Source of the DNA: an uncultured bacterium
GTDB taxonomy: Bacteria > Bacillota > Clostridia > Lachnospirales > Lachnospiraceae
Direction of reading: 5' to 3'
DNA length: 33,410 nucleotides
NCBI GenBank assembly: GCA_947647735.1
Contig: CANSLJ010000037.1
Location: 1-33,410, forward strand
A program made the translations under genes and the position numbers. Of this stretch, positions 23,862 to 32,144 are shown piece by piece. A model generated the notes under the pieces. The model saw nothing but the letters and a program-made list of their open reading frames with translations, did not search any database and was not told the DNA's origin. How positions within the stretch are numbered: the stretch's first letter is position 1; the number at the start of each line of letters is the position of its first letter.

Positions 23862-24246
23862 ATGTTCTGCCGGGATGACAGGTTTGATAAAGTGACCGCA
23901 GGGAATGTGATACACCTGTTGGAGGATATATCATGAGAATAAGAGGGTTCATTTTGAAGAATATGATCTGCCCGTAGATTCTTTTGACTTAAACAATGAA
24001 GATGAGGAAGCGGAGTGGGATAAAAGAGGAAAATGCAGATTCCATTTTGATATAGATATACAGAACGCTGTTGATGGAATAGTAACAGAGTTTTCTTTGT
24101 ATGAAAGCGGGAATGGCCGTATATTATATGAGAGGCATTGGGGTGAATTTCCGACAGAAGAATTTGAAAAGATGAAACAGTATGCATTTCGGCTGCAGGA
24201 GAATAACAAAAAGTATGATGAATTATTCTGCACTACCTTTTTATGA
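23862..24246 (+). pseudogene. frameshifted gene of unknown family
   Basis: A first frame begins at ATG 23862 (after GAGGTGAG) with MFCRDDRFDKVTAGNVIHLL and stops at 23934-23936. A second frame, shifted by +1, is open from 23911 to the stop at 24244-24246 (111 codons). It encodes a convincing acidic protein with EEYDLPVDSFDL, CRFHFDID and GRILYERHWGEFP but has no start codon near its 5' end. Joined across 23911-23933 they give about 125 residues. No slippery heptamer is seen, so this is more likely a single-base indel than programmed frameshifting. A sequencing error is also possible. The family is not recognised. Confidence 0.6.
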
Positions 24247-24270
24247 TTAAGATTTTGGGAGGAATAATAG

Positions 24271-24942
24271 ATGAGTATAGAAAGCCAGTTTAATCTGATC
24301 GCAGAGGAGTATGACGGCAATCGCAGAAAATTTATACCCTGTTTCGATGAATTTTATAAAGGTACGACAGAATTTATAGCATTCAATATAGAGGCTCCAA
24401 AGCGGATCCTCGATCTGGGAGCGGGCACAGGCCTGCTGACTTATTTCTGGTACCGGCAGTTTCCAGAGTCGGAATATGTGCTTGTGGACATAGCGGATGA
24501 GATGCTGAATGTTGCACGAAAAAGATTTGAAAGTATAAAAAATATATCATTTAAAATGGAGAATTATATCGATAAACTACCGGATGGCTCTTTTGATATG
24601 GTGATCTCCGCATTGTCGATCCATCATCTGGAAGACAAGGAAAAGGCAGAATTGTTTGCAAAGATATTTGACAGACTGCCGGAGGGCGGCATGTTTGTAA
24701 ATTATGATCAGTTTTGCGCTGGGGATTTGCGGATGAATGACTGGTTTGATACTTACTGGGAGAGCCAGTTTGCGGACAGAGGACTGACAGATGCAGATAT
24801 AGCGTTGTGGAAGGAGCGCAGGAAACTGGACCGGGAGTGTTCCGTTGAGGCGGAAGAGAGTATGCTGAGAGAAAGCGGGTTCCAGACTGTCAAATGTGTT
24901 TATTCCTGTCAGAAGTTTTCTGTGATCCTGGCGGTTAAATAA
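24271..24942 (+). CDS. class I SAM-dependent methyltransferase
   Basis: A 223-residue Rossmann-fold methyltransferase with motif I LDLGAGTGLLT (about 46-56), the acidic residue of motif II in VLVDIADEML, the SFDMVISALSIHHL segment (motif IV) and LPEGGMFVNYDQF. The N-terminal NLIAEEYDGNRRKFIPCFDEFY is common in small-molecule methyltransferases of Firmicutes. The substrate cannot be inferred. GGGAGGAA lies before ATG 24271. It follows the frameshifted gene and precedes a SUKH-type gene. Confidence 0.88.
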   Translation: MSIESQFNLIAEEYDGNRRKFIPCFDEFYKGTTEFIAFNIEAPKRILDLGAGTGLLTYFWYRQFPESEYVLVDIADEMLNVARKRFESIKNISFKMENYIDKLPDGSFDMVISALSIHHLEDKEKAELFAKIFDRLPEGGMFVNYDQFCAGDLRMNDWFDTYWESQFADRGLTDADIALWKERRKLDRECSVEAEESMLRESGFQTVKCVYSCQKFSVILAVK

Positions 24943-25007
24943 ATGTTGGAATGGGGTAAGGGCATATATATTGGCAGAAATACAAAGGAAGGCAAGGGAA
25001 AATAGTT

Positions 25008-25610
25008 ATGAGTATAGTGGAAAAGTATATTGACGGATTAAAGAAAGCGTACTATGAATACGGCGGGAAAGAACAGTGGGATGAATTTGAAAAGGCGGTA
25101 CATGGCGCAAGTGAGGAGGATCTGGCAGAGTTACAGTCACTATGTCCCGATATGCCTGAGAGCCTGCTTCAACTGCTGAAGATCGTGGACGGGACATATT
25201 GGAGGGAATATGCGGGGAAAAAGTTTGCTTTTTATTTTCTTGGCTCTGATGTGGAAGAGTATCCTTATTATCTGCTTTCCGCAAAGCAGATGTGCAAGAA
25301 AGGGGAGCTTGACTGGCTGAACAGTTATATTAACAGGGAATTCGGGGATGATGTTGCGATTGATGAAGAGATCATTGATAAAGCGGAGGAAATGTGTTGG
25401 CTTCATTTTTCAGACTGTATGAATAATGGAGGCACATCACAGCTGTTTATTGATTTTTCACCTTCGTCCAGGGGAGTGAAAGGGCAGATTGTCAGATTTC
25501 TGCACGATCCGGATGAGATCATAGTTATCGCGGACAGCTTTGATGAGTATCTGGAGATGCTGATGGAGTATGAGTATGATTTTATAAATGAGGATACGAT
25601 GGAGGAGTAA
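25008..25610 (+). CDS. SMI1/KNR4-like (SUKH superfamily) protein
   Basis: A 200-residue acidic protein with the SUKH pattern. The ASEEDLAELQSLCPDMPESLLQLLKIVDGTY-type segment (about 34-65) precedes FYFLGSDVEEYPYYLLSAKQM and WLHFSDCMNNGG, with a C-terminal DSFDEYLEMLMEYEYDF helix. In bacteria SUKH proteins are common immunity proteins against polymorphic toxins, although many stand-alone copies have unknown roles. No toxin gene is visible beside it, so it may be an orphan immunity gene. It is AT-rich compared with argH downstream. AAGGGAAA precedes ATG 25008. Confidence 0.8.
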   Translation: MSIVEKYIDGLKKAYYEYGGKEQWDEFEKAVHGASEEDLAELQSLCPDMPESLLQLLKIVDGTYWREYAGKKFAFYFLGSDVEEYPYYLLSAKQMCKKGELDWLNSYINREFGDDVAIDEEIIDKAEEMCWLHFSDCMNNGGTSQLFIDFSPSSRGVKGQIVRFLHDPDEIIVIADSFDEYLEMLMEYEYDFINEDTMEE

Positions 25611-25626
25611 CAGGAAGTGAAAATAA

Positions 25627-25655
25627 TTGTCAGATAAACAAATATGTGGTAAGAT
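25627..25655 (+). promoter_or_regulatory. putative promoter for argH
   Basis: TTGTCA at 25627-25632, a 17-base spacer and TAAGAT at 25650-25655. It leaves a leader of about 120 bases before argH, in which I see no clear ArgR box or T-box. Confidence 0.5.
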
Positions 25656-25784
25656 TATGCGGGATTGAAAATGGCGGACAGCGGCAGGCGGGATATCCGG
25701 AGAAGATATGGCATCATAGTATCCGGCAGGCGCAGACAGTAATTCGGTGTCCACAGAATTAAGAGAAAAGGACAGTGTGAAAAT

Positions 25785-27164
25785 ATGGCGCAGTTATGGG
25801 GCGGAAGATTTACAAAAGAAACAGATAAACTTGTCTATGCATTCAATGCCTCCATCGGCTTTGATAAACGGCTCTGGCAGCAGGATATCGAGGGCAGCAT
25901 CGCCCATGTGAAGATGCTGGGGAAGCAGGGCATTCTGACAACGGAGGAAATGCAGCGGATCATAGACGGGCTGGACTCTATCCGGGCGGATGTGGAGAGC
26001 GGGAGGCTTGTGATAGACGACAGTTTTGAGGATATCCACAGTTTTGTGGAGGCGGTGCTCACCGAGCGGATCGGGGATGCAGGGAAGAAGCTTCATACGG
26101 GGCGCAGCAGAAATGATCAGGTGGCGCTTGATATGCGGCTGTATACAAGGATTCAGGTGCAGATGACGGATGAATTGTTAAAGGAGCTGCTGTCTGTGAT
26201 CGTGAGGATCATGGAGGAGAATCTGGATACTTACATGCCCGGGTTTACCCACCTGCAGAAGGCCCAGCCGCTCACGTTGGCGCATCACTTAGGCGCTTAT
26301 TTTGAGATGTTTCGGCGGGACCGGCTGAGAATGCAGGATATTTTGAAACGCATGAACTACTGTCCGCTGGGAGCGGGGGCTCTGGCTGGAACGACCTATC
26401 CGCTTGACAGGGATTATACCGCAGAGCTTCTGGGCTTTGAGGGACCGACTTTGAACAGTATGGATTCCGTGTCGGACAGGGATTATCTGATCGAGTTTTT
26501 ATCGGCACTGAGCACTGTGATGATGCATCTGTCCCGGTTTTCGGAGGAGATCATTATCTGGAACAGTGACGAGTACCGGTTTGTCGAGATCGATGACGCG
26601 TATTCCACCGGTTCTTCGATCATGCCTCAGAAGAAAAATCCGGATATCGCAGAACTTGTCAGAGGAAAGACAGGACGGGTTTACGGGGATTTGATCGCAC
26701 TTTTGACTGTCATGAAGGGACTGCCGCTTGCTTATAATAAGGATATGCAGGAGGATAAGGAGACGGCTTTTGATGCCTTTGATACAGTGAAGGACTGCTT
26801 GATCTTGTTTACCGGGATGCTGGATACGATAAAATTCCGGAAGGACCGGATGGCGGAGAGTGCCATGAAAGGCTTTACCAACGCCACGGACGCGGCGGAT
26901 TATCTGGTAGGAAAGGGCGTGCCGTTCCGGGAGGCGCACAGCATCGTGGGCAGGCTGGTGTTATACTGTATTGAGAAAAATACGTCCATCGATGTGCTCC
27001 CTCTGGAGGAGATGAAGAAGATCAGCGGCAGGTTTGAGGAGGATATTTATGATGCGGTTTCCTTGAAGAGCTGCGTGGAGAAGCGGCTGACAACCGGGGC
27101 ACCGGGCAGGGGAGCGATGGAGAAGGTGCTGGCGGTTTATAAAGATTATTTGAACGGCAATTAA
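25785..27164 (+). CDS. argH: argininosuccinate lyase
   Basis: Last step of arginine synthesis: argininosuccinate to arginine and fumarate. The 459-residue protein is full length for the fumarase/aspartase superfamily. It has [13 protein letters not shown] (about 104-116), His156 in FTHLQKAQP, the signature loop [11 protein letters not shown] (277-287) with the catalytic Ser278, and a typical C-terminus. AAAAGGA lies before ATG 25785. argG is not in the window, so the gene is separate from the rest of the pathway here. A 151-base spacer with direct repeats separates it from asd. Confidence 0.97.
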   Translation: MAQLWGGRFTKETDKLVYAFNASIGFDKRLWQQDIEGSIAHVKMLGKQGILTTEEMQRIIDGLDSIRADVESGRLVIDDSFEDIHSFVEAVLTERIGDAGKKLHTGRSRNDQVALDMRLYTRIQVQMTDELLKELLSVIVRIMEENLDTYMPGFTHLQKAQPLTLAHHLGAYFEMFRRDRLRMQDILKRMNYCPLGAGALAGTTYPLDRDYTAELLGFEGPTLNSMDSVSDRDYLIEFLSALSTVMMHLSRFSEEIIIWNSDEYRFVEIDDAYSTGSSIMPQKKNPDIAELVRGKTGRVYGDLIALLTVMKGLPLAYNKDMQEDKETAFDAFDTVKDCLILFTGMLDTIKFRKDRMAESAMKGFTNATDAADYLVGKGVPFREAHSIVGRLVLYCIEKNTSIDVLPLEEMKKISGRFEEDIYDAVSLKSCVEKRLTTGAPGRGAMEKVLAVYKDYLNGN

Positions 27165-27173
27165 AAACTTCGC

Positions 27174-27190
27174 ATATGCGGAACTTAAAA
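27174..27190 (+). repeat. 17-base direct repeat, copy 1
   Basis: ATATGCGGAACTTAAAA. An identical copy lies at 27283-27299, 109 bases downstream, just before the asd ribosome binding site. Confidence 0.85.
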
Positions 27191-27215
27191 AACAGCATAT
27201 GCCCGGACAGTGCAC

Positions 27216-27259
27216 GAAGTGATTTACGGGCGAGGCTTTCATCGACCGGAAATTACTTC
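27216..27259 (+). promoter_or_regulatory. long imperfect stem between argH and asd
   Basis: GAAGTGATTT (27216-27225) pairs with AAATTACTTC (27250-27259) through one G-U, and an inner CGG/CCG extends the stem. No T run follows. It lies between the two direct repeats. I match it to no known riboswitch. Confidence 0.4.
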
Positions 27260-27282
27260 AGGGTAATGTGTACTGGAAGGGT

Positions 27283-27299
27283 ATATGCGGAACTTAAAA
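27283..27299 (+). repeat. 17-base direct repeat, copy 2
   Basis: Exact copy of 27174-27190, ending three bases before the AGAGGAG ribosome binding site of asd. Confidence 0.85.
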
Positions 27300-27315
27300 T
27301 AAGAGGAGAAAAATT

Positions 27316-28401
27316 ATGAGCGAAAAATTACGTGTAGGAATCTTAGGCGGAACCGGTATGGTAGGGCAGAGGTTTATCTCCCTGCTGGAGAACCATCCCT
27401 GGTTTGAGGTGACAACGATCGCGGCGAGCCCCCGTTCAGCGGGCAAAACTTATGAGGAAGCCGTGGGCGGCAGGTGGAAAATGAAAACACCGATGCCGGA
27501 GGGTGTGAAAAACATTGTTGTCATGAATGTCAATGAAGTGGAAAAAGTGGCTTCTGAGGTGGACTTTGTCTTCTCGGCTGTGGATATGAGCAAGGACGAG
27601 ATCAAAGCGATCGAGGAGGCTTATGCCAAAACAGAGACCCCAGTTGTTTCCAATAACAGTGCCCACAGATGGACGCCGGATGTGCCCATGGTGGTGCCGG
27701 AGATCAACACAGAGCATTTTGAGGTGATCAAGGACCAGAGAAAGCGCCTTGGCACGGAGAGAGGCTTTGTAGCGGTAAAACCCAACTGTTCGATCCAGAG
27801 TTATGCGCCGGTGCTGACAGCATGGATGGAGTTCGAGCCCTATGAGGTGGTTGCGACAACCTATCAGGCGATCTCCGGTGCGGGCAAGACCTTTAAGGAC
27901 TGGCCTGAGATGGTGGAAAATGTGATCCCCTATATCGGCGGAGAGGAGGAAAAGAGTGAGAAAGAGCCTCTGCGTATCTGGGGCAAGGTGGAAGGCGGCG
28001 TGATCGTGCCGGCGGAGAGTCCTGTGATCACCTGTCAGTGTGTCCGTGTGCCTGTACTGGACGGCCATACGGCGGCAGTGTTTGTGAAGTTCAGGAAGAA
28101 CCCCACGAAGGAACAGCTGATCGAAAAGCTGAGAAACTTTACAGGGGAACCCCAGAAGCTGGAGCTGCCCAGCGCGCCGAAACAGTTTATCCAGTATCTG
28201 GAGGAGGACAACAGGCCTCAGGTGAAACTGGATGTGGATTATGAAAACGGCATGGGCGTCAGTGTGGGACGGCTTCGTGAGGACAGCGTCTATGACTGGA
28301 AGTTTATCGGCCTTTCTCATAATACAGTAAGAGGTGCGGCAGGCGGTGCCGTGCTCTGCGCGGAGATGCTGAAAGCGAAAGGATATATCGTAAGGAAATA
28401 A
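27316..28401 (+). CDS. asd: aspartate-semialdehyde dehydrogenase, archaeal/fungal-type
   Basis: Reduces aspartyl phosphate to aspartate semialdehyde, the branch point to lysine/diaminopimelate, threonine and methionine. The 361-residue protein has the NADP loop GILGGTGMVGQRF (8-20), the catalytic Cys158 in VKPNCSIQS and His251 in LDGHTAAVFV. The pattern SNNSAHRW and the extra KDWPEMVENVIPYIGGEEEK segment fit the longer archaeal/fungal branch rather than the E. coli type. AGAGGAG precedes ATG 27316. It is followed by topB after about 106 bases without a recognisable gene. Confidence 0.95.
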   Translation: MSEKLRVGILGGTGMVGQRFISLLENHPWFEVTTIAASPRSAGKTYEEAVGGRWKMKTPMPEGVKNIVVMNVNEVEKVASEVDFVFSAVDMSKDEIKAIEEAYAKTETPVVSNNSAHRWTPDVPMVVPEINTEHFEVIKDQRKRLGTERGFVAVKPNCSIQSYAPVLTAWMEFEPYEVVATTYQAISGAGKTFKDWPEMVENVIPYIGGEEEKSEKEPLRIWGKVEGGVIVPAESPVITCQCVRVPVLDGHTAAVFVKFRKNPTKEQLIEKLRNFTGEPQKLELPSAPKQFIQYLEEDNRPQVKLDVDYENGMGVSVGRLREDSVYDWKFIGLSHNTVRGAAGGAVLCAEMLKAKGYIVRK

Positions 28402-28507
28402 TAGAACGCAGCAGGAAGAAATCGGGCGTTCCCGGGCCGCAGGCAGCAGCCGGGCGGATCGGATATGCGGACTGTTTTGCAGCGGTTCGCTTTGTTGGAT
28501 GGTGTGA

Positions 28508-30565
28508 ATGGAGAAAAGTTTATATATTGCGGAAAAGCCCAGCGTAGCGCAGGAGTTTGCGAAGGCGCTGAAGCTGAACATGACCAGGAGGGACGGTTAT
28601 CTGGAATCGGAAGAAGCCGTTGTGACCTGGTGCGTGGGGCATCTTGTGACAATGAGCTACCCTGACGCATATGACGAGAAGTATAAGAGGTGGTCGCTGG
28701 AAACGATACCTTTTATACCGGATGAATATCTGTATGAAGTGATTCCGGGGGTGGCAAAGCAGTTCAAGATCGTCAGCGGGCTTTTGAACAGAAAAGATAT
28801 AACAACGATTTATGTCTGTACGGACTCCGGGCGGGAGGGTGAATACATATACCGACTGGTGGAACAGCAGGCAGGCGTAAAAGGAAAAACAAGAAAACGG
28901 GTGTGGATCGATTCCCAGACGGAGGAGGAGATCCTCCGGGGCATCCGGGAGGCAAAGGATCTGTCGGAGTACGACAATCTCTGTGCCTCCGCTTATCTGC
29001 GCGCTAAAGAGGATTATCTGATGGGTATCAATTTTTCCCGGGCGCTGACGCTGAAATTCGGTTATCCGGTGAAAAACTATATGCATACAGATAAGTGTGT
29101 GGTGTCTGTCGGGCGTGTCATGACCTGCGTGCTGGGCATGGTGGTGAGCAGGGAGCGTGAGATCAGGAATTTTGTGAAAACGCCGTTTTACCGGGTGCTG
29201 GCGGATGTGGATCTGGAGGGAAAACAGTTTTCCGGTGAGTGGAGAGTCTGGGAAGAGTCAAAATATGCGGGCTTTCCGGGATTGTATAAGGAAAACGGGT
29301 TTTTAAAGAAGGAGGACGCGGAAGGGCTGATCGGTCTTGTCAGCGGTGAGGACGGGATCGTTCATTCCGTTGAAAGAAAAAAGGAAGCGAAAAATCCGCC
29401 GCTTCTGTATAATCTGGCAGAGCTGCAGAATGACTGTTCCAGATATTTTAAGATCAGTCCGGATCAGACATTGCAGGTGGTGCAGGAATTATATGAGAAA
29501 AAGCTGGTGACTTATCCGAGGACCGATGCCAGAGTGTTATCCAGCGCTGTGGCGAAGGAGATAGCGAAGAATATCGGTGGATTGAGAAACTATACTGTAT
29601 GTGGCAAACTGGCGGAAGAGGTATTGACCGGGGGAAGCTATAAAAAGATCGCATCCACGAAATATACGAATGATAAGCAGATCACGGACCATTATGCGAT
29701 CATTCCCACAGGACAGGGACTGGCGGCGCTGAGAGGGCTTGCGCCTGTATCCCAGAAAGTCTATGAAGTCATCGTCAGGCGTTTTCTGGCTATTTTTTAT
29801 CCGCCGGCGGTGTACCAGAAGGTGTCGCTGGTGACGGAGGTAAAGAAAGAGCGGTTTTACAGCAGTTTTAAGGTATTGAAAGAGGAAGGATATCTGCCTG
29901 TGACGAAGTTTTCCTTCTGGAAGGACAAAAAGGCATCAGAATCAGGCGGATCAGCACCGGCTTCCGAGGACGGCAGCAAGGATGCCGGGAACGGTAAAGC
30001 TGTGGCGGAAGGAGAAGCTCAGGAAGAGAGCTGTGACGAAGCACTTCTCACGGCACTCTCCAAATTGAGGAAGGGAGACCGTATCAGTTATCACGGTTTT
30101 TCCATCAAGGCGGGCGAGACTTCTCCGCCGAAACGTTATAATTCCGGCAGCATGATACTGGCGATGGAGAATGCGGGACAGCTCATCGAGGATGAGGAGC
30201 TGCGGGCCCAGATCAAGGGTTCCGGCATCGGTACTTCCGCAACGAGGGCGGAGATCCTGAAAAAACTGGTCAATATCAAATATCTGATGCTGAATAAAAA
30301 GACGCAGATCATCACCCCCACCTTTCTGGGAGAGATTATCTATGAAGTGGTGGACAATGCGATGAAGCCGCTTTTGGACCCAAGGCTTACAGCGAGCTGG
30401 GAAAAGGGACTGACACAGGTGTCAGAAGGAACTATCACTTCGGAGGAGTATATGCGGAAGCTGGATGATTTTATCACAAGGCGGACGAATATCGTGAAGC
30501 AGGTCAGAAATCAGACGGCGCTCTATCCAGCATTTGATAAGTTTGCGGGGTACTATAAAGGGTGA
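28508..30565 (+). CDS. topB: type IA DNA topoisomerase, TopB-like (topoisomerase III)
   Basis: Single-strand passing topoisomerase, 685 residues. The Toprim domain has Glu9 (IAEKPSVA) and TDSGREGE (105-112; the second Asp of D-x-D is Gly, a form also known in Gram-positive TopB). The gate region VGRVMTCVLGMV departs from the usual GRVQTPTL. The active-site Tyr336 is in LVTYPRTD with Arg338. An unusual low-complexity Gly/Ser/Ala/Glu insert (about 476-508) precedes the last core segment with SGIGTSATRAEIL. No C-terminal zinc fingers are present. No conjugation genes adjoin, so this looks chromosomal rather than part of an integrative element. The ribosome binding site is weak (GGATGG). Confidence 0.92.
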   Translation: MEKSLYIAEKPSVAQEFAKALKLNMTRRDGYLESEEAVVTWCVGHLVTMSYPDAYDEKYKRWSLETIPFIPDEYLYEVIPGVAKQFKIVSGLLNRKDITTIYVCTDSGREGEYIYRLVEQQAGVKGKTRKRVWIDSQTEEEILRGIREAKDLSEYDNLCASAYLRAKEDYLMGINFSRALTLKFGYPVKNYMHTDKCVVSVGRVMTCVLGMVVSREREIRNFVKTPFYRVLADVDLEGKQFSGEWRVWEESKYAGFPGLYKENGFLKKEDAEGLIGLVSGEDGIVHSVERKKEAKNPPLLYNLAELQNDCSRYFKISPDQTLQVVQELYEKKLVTYPRTDARVLSSAVAKEIAKNIGGLRNYTVCGKLAEEVLTGGSYKKIASTKYTNDKQITDHYAIIPTGQGLAALRGLAPVSQKVYEVIVRRFLAIFYPPAVYQKVSLVTEVKKERFYSSFKVLKEEGYLPVTKFSFWKDKKASESGGSAPASEDGSKDAGNGKAVAEGEAQEESCDEALLTALSKLRKGDRISYHGFSIKAGETSPPKRYNSGSMILAMENAGQLIEDEELRAQIKGSGIGTSATRAEILKKLVNIKYLMLNKKTQIITPTFLGEIIYEVVDNAMKPLLDPRLTASWEKGLTQVSEGTITSEEYMRKLDDFITRRTNIVKQVRNQTALYPAFDKFAGYYKG

Positions 30566-30599
30566 TCACATCATAAGATATAGAAAGAAGGATAAAGAC

Positions 30600-31274
30600 A
30601 TGGTGAAAATGGAACAGGCAACAATTGCGGCATTGTATACGTTGGATGAGACGATCGCGAAGGAGCTTTTTGACGGGCTGACGTACCCCTGGGAGGCGCT
30701 GCCGCTGATCAAGGATTTTATTATAAAACTGGGACAGAGCCTGCCGGAAGACAGATATGAGCAGGTAAAAGAGAATGTCTGGGTGGCAAAGTCGGCGAAT
30801 GTGTATCCGTCCGCGTACATAAACGGTCCCGCTATCATTGACGAGGAGGCGGAGGTACGCCACTGTGCGTTTATCCGCGGGAATGCGATCGTTGGAAAGA
30901 AGGCGGTGGTGGGAAATTCCACGGAACTGAAAAATGTAGTGCTGTTCAATAATGTGCAGGTGCCCCACTATAACTATGTGGGCGACAGCATATTAGGTTA
31001 CAAGGCGCATATGGGCGCAGGCTCCATCACCTCCAATGTGAAGAGCGACAAGACACTGGTTGTGGTGAAGAACGGGGAGGAGCAGATTGAGACAGGACTC
31101 AAAAAGTTCGGTGCCATGGTCGGTGATAACGTGGAAGTGGGCTGTAACAGCGTGTTGAATCCGGGTACGGTGATCGGCAGGGAGACAAATATCTATCCGA
31201 CGTCCATGGTGCGCGGAGTGGTTCCGGAGCACAGTATTTTCAAGAGTGCAGGGAACATTGTGCAGAAACATTGA
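30600..31274 (+). CDS. left-handed beta-helix (hexapeptide) acyltransferase-like protein
   Basis: A 224-residue protein whose second half (about 65-224) is built of hexapeptide repeats such as VWVAKSANVYPSAYINGPAIID, FIRGNAIVGKKAVVGNS and GAMVGDNVEVGCNSVLNPGTVIG. This is the fold of GlmU C-termini and other acyl- or acetyltransferases. The N-terminal 60 residues are helical and lack a nucleotidyltransferase motif, so it is not a full GlmU even though such proteins are often named UDP-N-acetylglucosamine pyrophosphorylase. The start at ATG 30600 follows AAGAAGGA; the open frame from 30534 overlaps topB and is unsupported. Substrate unknown. Confidence 0.82.
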   Translation: MVKMEQATIAALYTLDETIAKELFDGLTYPWEALPLIKDFIIKLGQSLPEDRYEQVKENVWVAKSANVYPSAYINGPAIIDEEAEVRHCAFIRGNAIVGKKAVVGNSTELKNVVLFNNVQVPHYNYVGDSILGYKAHMGAGSITSNVKSDKTLVVVKNGEEQIETGLKKFGAMVGDNVEVGCNSVLNPGTVIGRETNIYPTSMVRGVVPEHSIFKSAGNIVQKH

Positions 31275-31303
31275 CAGAGATATCATTCTGCGGCATTAAA
31301 AAA

Positions 31304-31318
31304 TTACAATATTTGTAA
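31304..31318. promoter_or_regulatory. operator-like palindrome upstream of the NifU-like gene
   Basis: TTACAA-TAT-TTGTAA. A matching half, TTACAAATATT, lies at 31395-31405 and is the exact complement of AATATTTGTAA at 31308-31318. It may be a repressor site or a long-range RNA stem. No clear promoter could be assigned in this 154-base gap. Confidence 0.4.
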
Positions 31319-31369
31319 AGTGGGACTGGATTTTTTGTCGAATATATGCGAAAATAATAAGAGCGGTTA

Positions 31370-31397
31370 TAACAGGGGACAAGCACACCTCCTGTTA
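31370..31397 (+). promoter_or_regulatory. leader hairpin before the NifU-like gene
   Basis: TAACAGG (31370-31376) pairs with CCTGTTA (31391-31397), and inner GG/CC pairs past one bulged base. It lies 32 bases before the start codon and just ahead of the GAAGGAG ribosome binding site, so it may stabilise or regulate the transcript. Confidence 0.45.
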
Positions 31398-31428
31398 CAA
31401 ATATTTATATTATGGAAGGAGTTTTCAC

Positions 31429-32124
31429 ATGATAATCTATTCTAAAGAAGTTGAAGAAATGTGTACCGTGGCACAGGGCGTTCACCATGGCTGTGCTCCC
31501 ATCCCGGAAGAGGCAAAATGGGTGCAGGCTAAAAAAGTGGAAGATATTTCCGGTCTGACACATGGTGTTGGCTGGTGTGCACCGCAGCAGGGAGCATGTA
31601 AGCTGACTCTGAATGTCAAGGAAGGTATCATTCAGGAAGCACTGGTTGAGACGATCGGTTGTTCAGGTATGACACATTCCGCAGCTATGGCATCCGAGAT
31701 CCTGCCGGGCCTGACTGTAATGGAAGCATTGAATACTGACCTTGTATGTGATGCGATCAATACAGCGATGAGAGAACTGTTCTTACAGATCGTATACGGC
31801 CGTTCCCAGAGCGCATTCTCTGAAGACGGACTGCCTGTAGGCGCTGGTCTGGAAGACCTTGGCAAGGGCTTGAGAAGCCAGGTTGGTACAATGTATGGTA
31901 CATTAAAGAAAGGTCCTCGTTATCTGGAAATGGCGGAAGGATATGTAACAGGTATCGCTCTGGATGCAAATGATGAGATTATCGGTTATAAGTTCGTCAG
32001 TCTCGGCAAGATGACTGACTTTATCAAGAAGGGTGACGATCCTAATACAGCATGGGAAAAGGCAAGCGGACAGTACGGTCGTGTGGATGACGCTGTAAAG
32101 ATCATTGACCCGAGAAAAGAATAA
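31429..32124 (+). CDS. NifU-like iron-sulfur scaffold protein
   Basis: The 231-residue protein has an IscU/NifU N-terminal-like core (about 45-130): CAPQQGACKLTL, the following NVKEGIIQEALVETIGCSGMTHS and LPGLTVMEAL. The cysteines are Cys12, 22, 50, 57, 78 and 107. Compared with classical IscU, Cys57 and Cys78 match the first two scaffold cysteines, but the Asp beside the first and the usual third Cys in HCS are not seen. Additional cysteines occur at the N-terminus. This suggests a related but different cluster- or metal-binding role. It sits 20 bases before the GGGtGRT gene in one unit, and its codon choice differs from the flanking genes in a way typical of high expression. GAAGGAG precedes ATG 31429. 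Confidence 0.82.
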   Translation: MIIYSKEVEEMCTVAQGVHHGCAPIPEEAKWVQAKKVEDISGLTHGVGWCAPQQGACKLTLNVKEGIIQEALVETIGCSGMTHSAAMASEILPGLTVMEALNTDLVCDAINTAMRELFLQIVYGRSQSAFSEDGLPVGAGLEDLGKGLRSQVGTMYGTLKKGPRYLEMAEGYVTGIALDANDEIIGYKFVSLGKMTDFIKKGDDPNTAWEKASGQYGRVDDAVKIIDPRKE

Positions 32125-32144
32125 GGAATAGGAGGAATGTAAAA

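Noticed and set aside
28404-28431. Terminator after asd (GAACGC/GCGTTC stem)
   Set aside because: Only six base pairs and no T run; too weak to call.
27436-28581. 381-codon minus-strand open frame opposite asd
   Set aside because: Antisense of asd with atypical residue makeup and no expression signals.
28508-30565. Integrative conjugative element marked by topB
   Set aside because: No relaxase, coupling protein, type IV secretion genes, integrase or attachment repeats are visible nearby.
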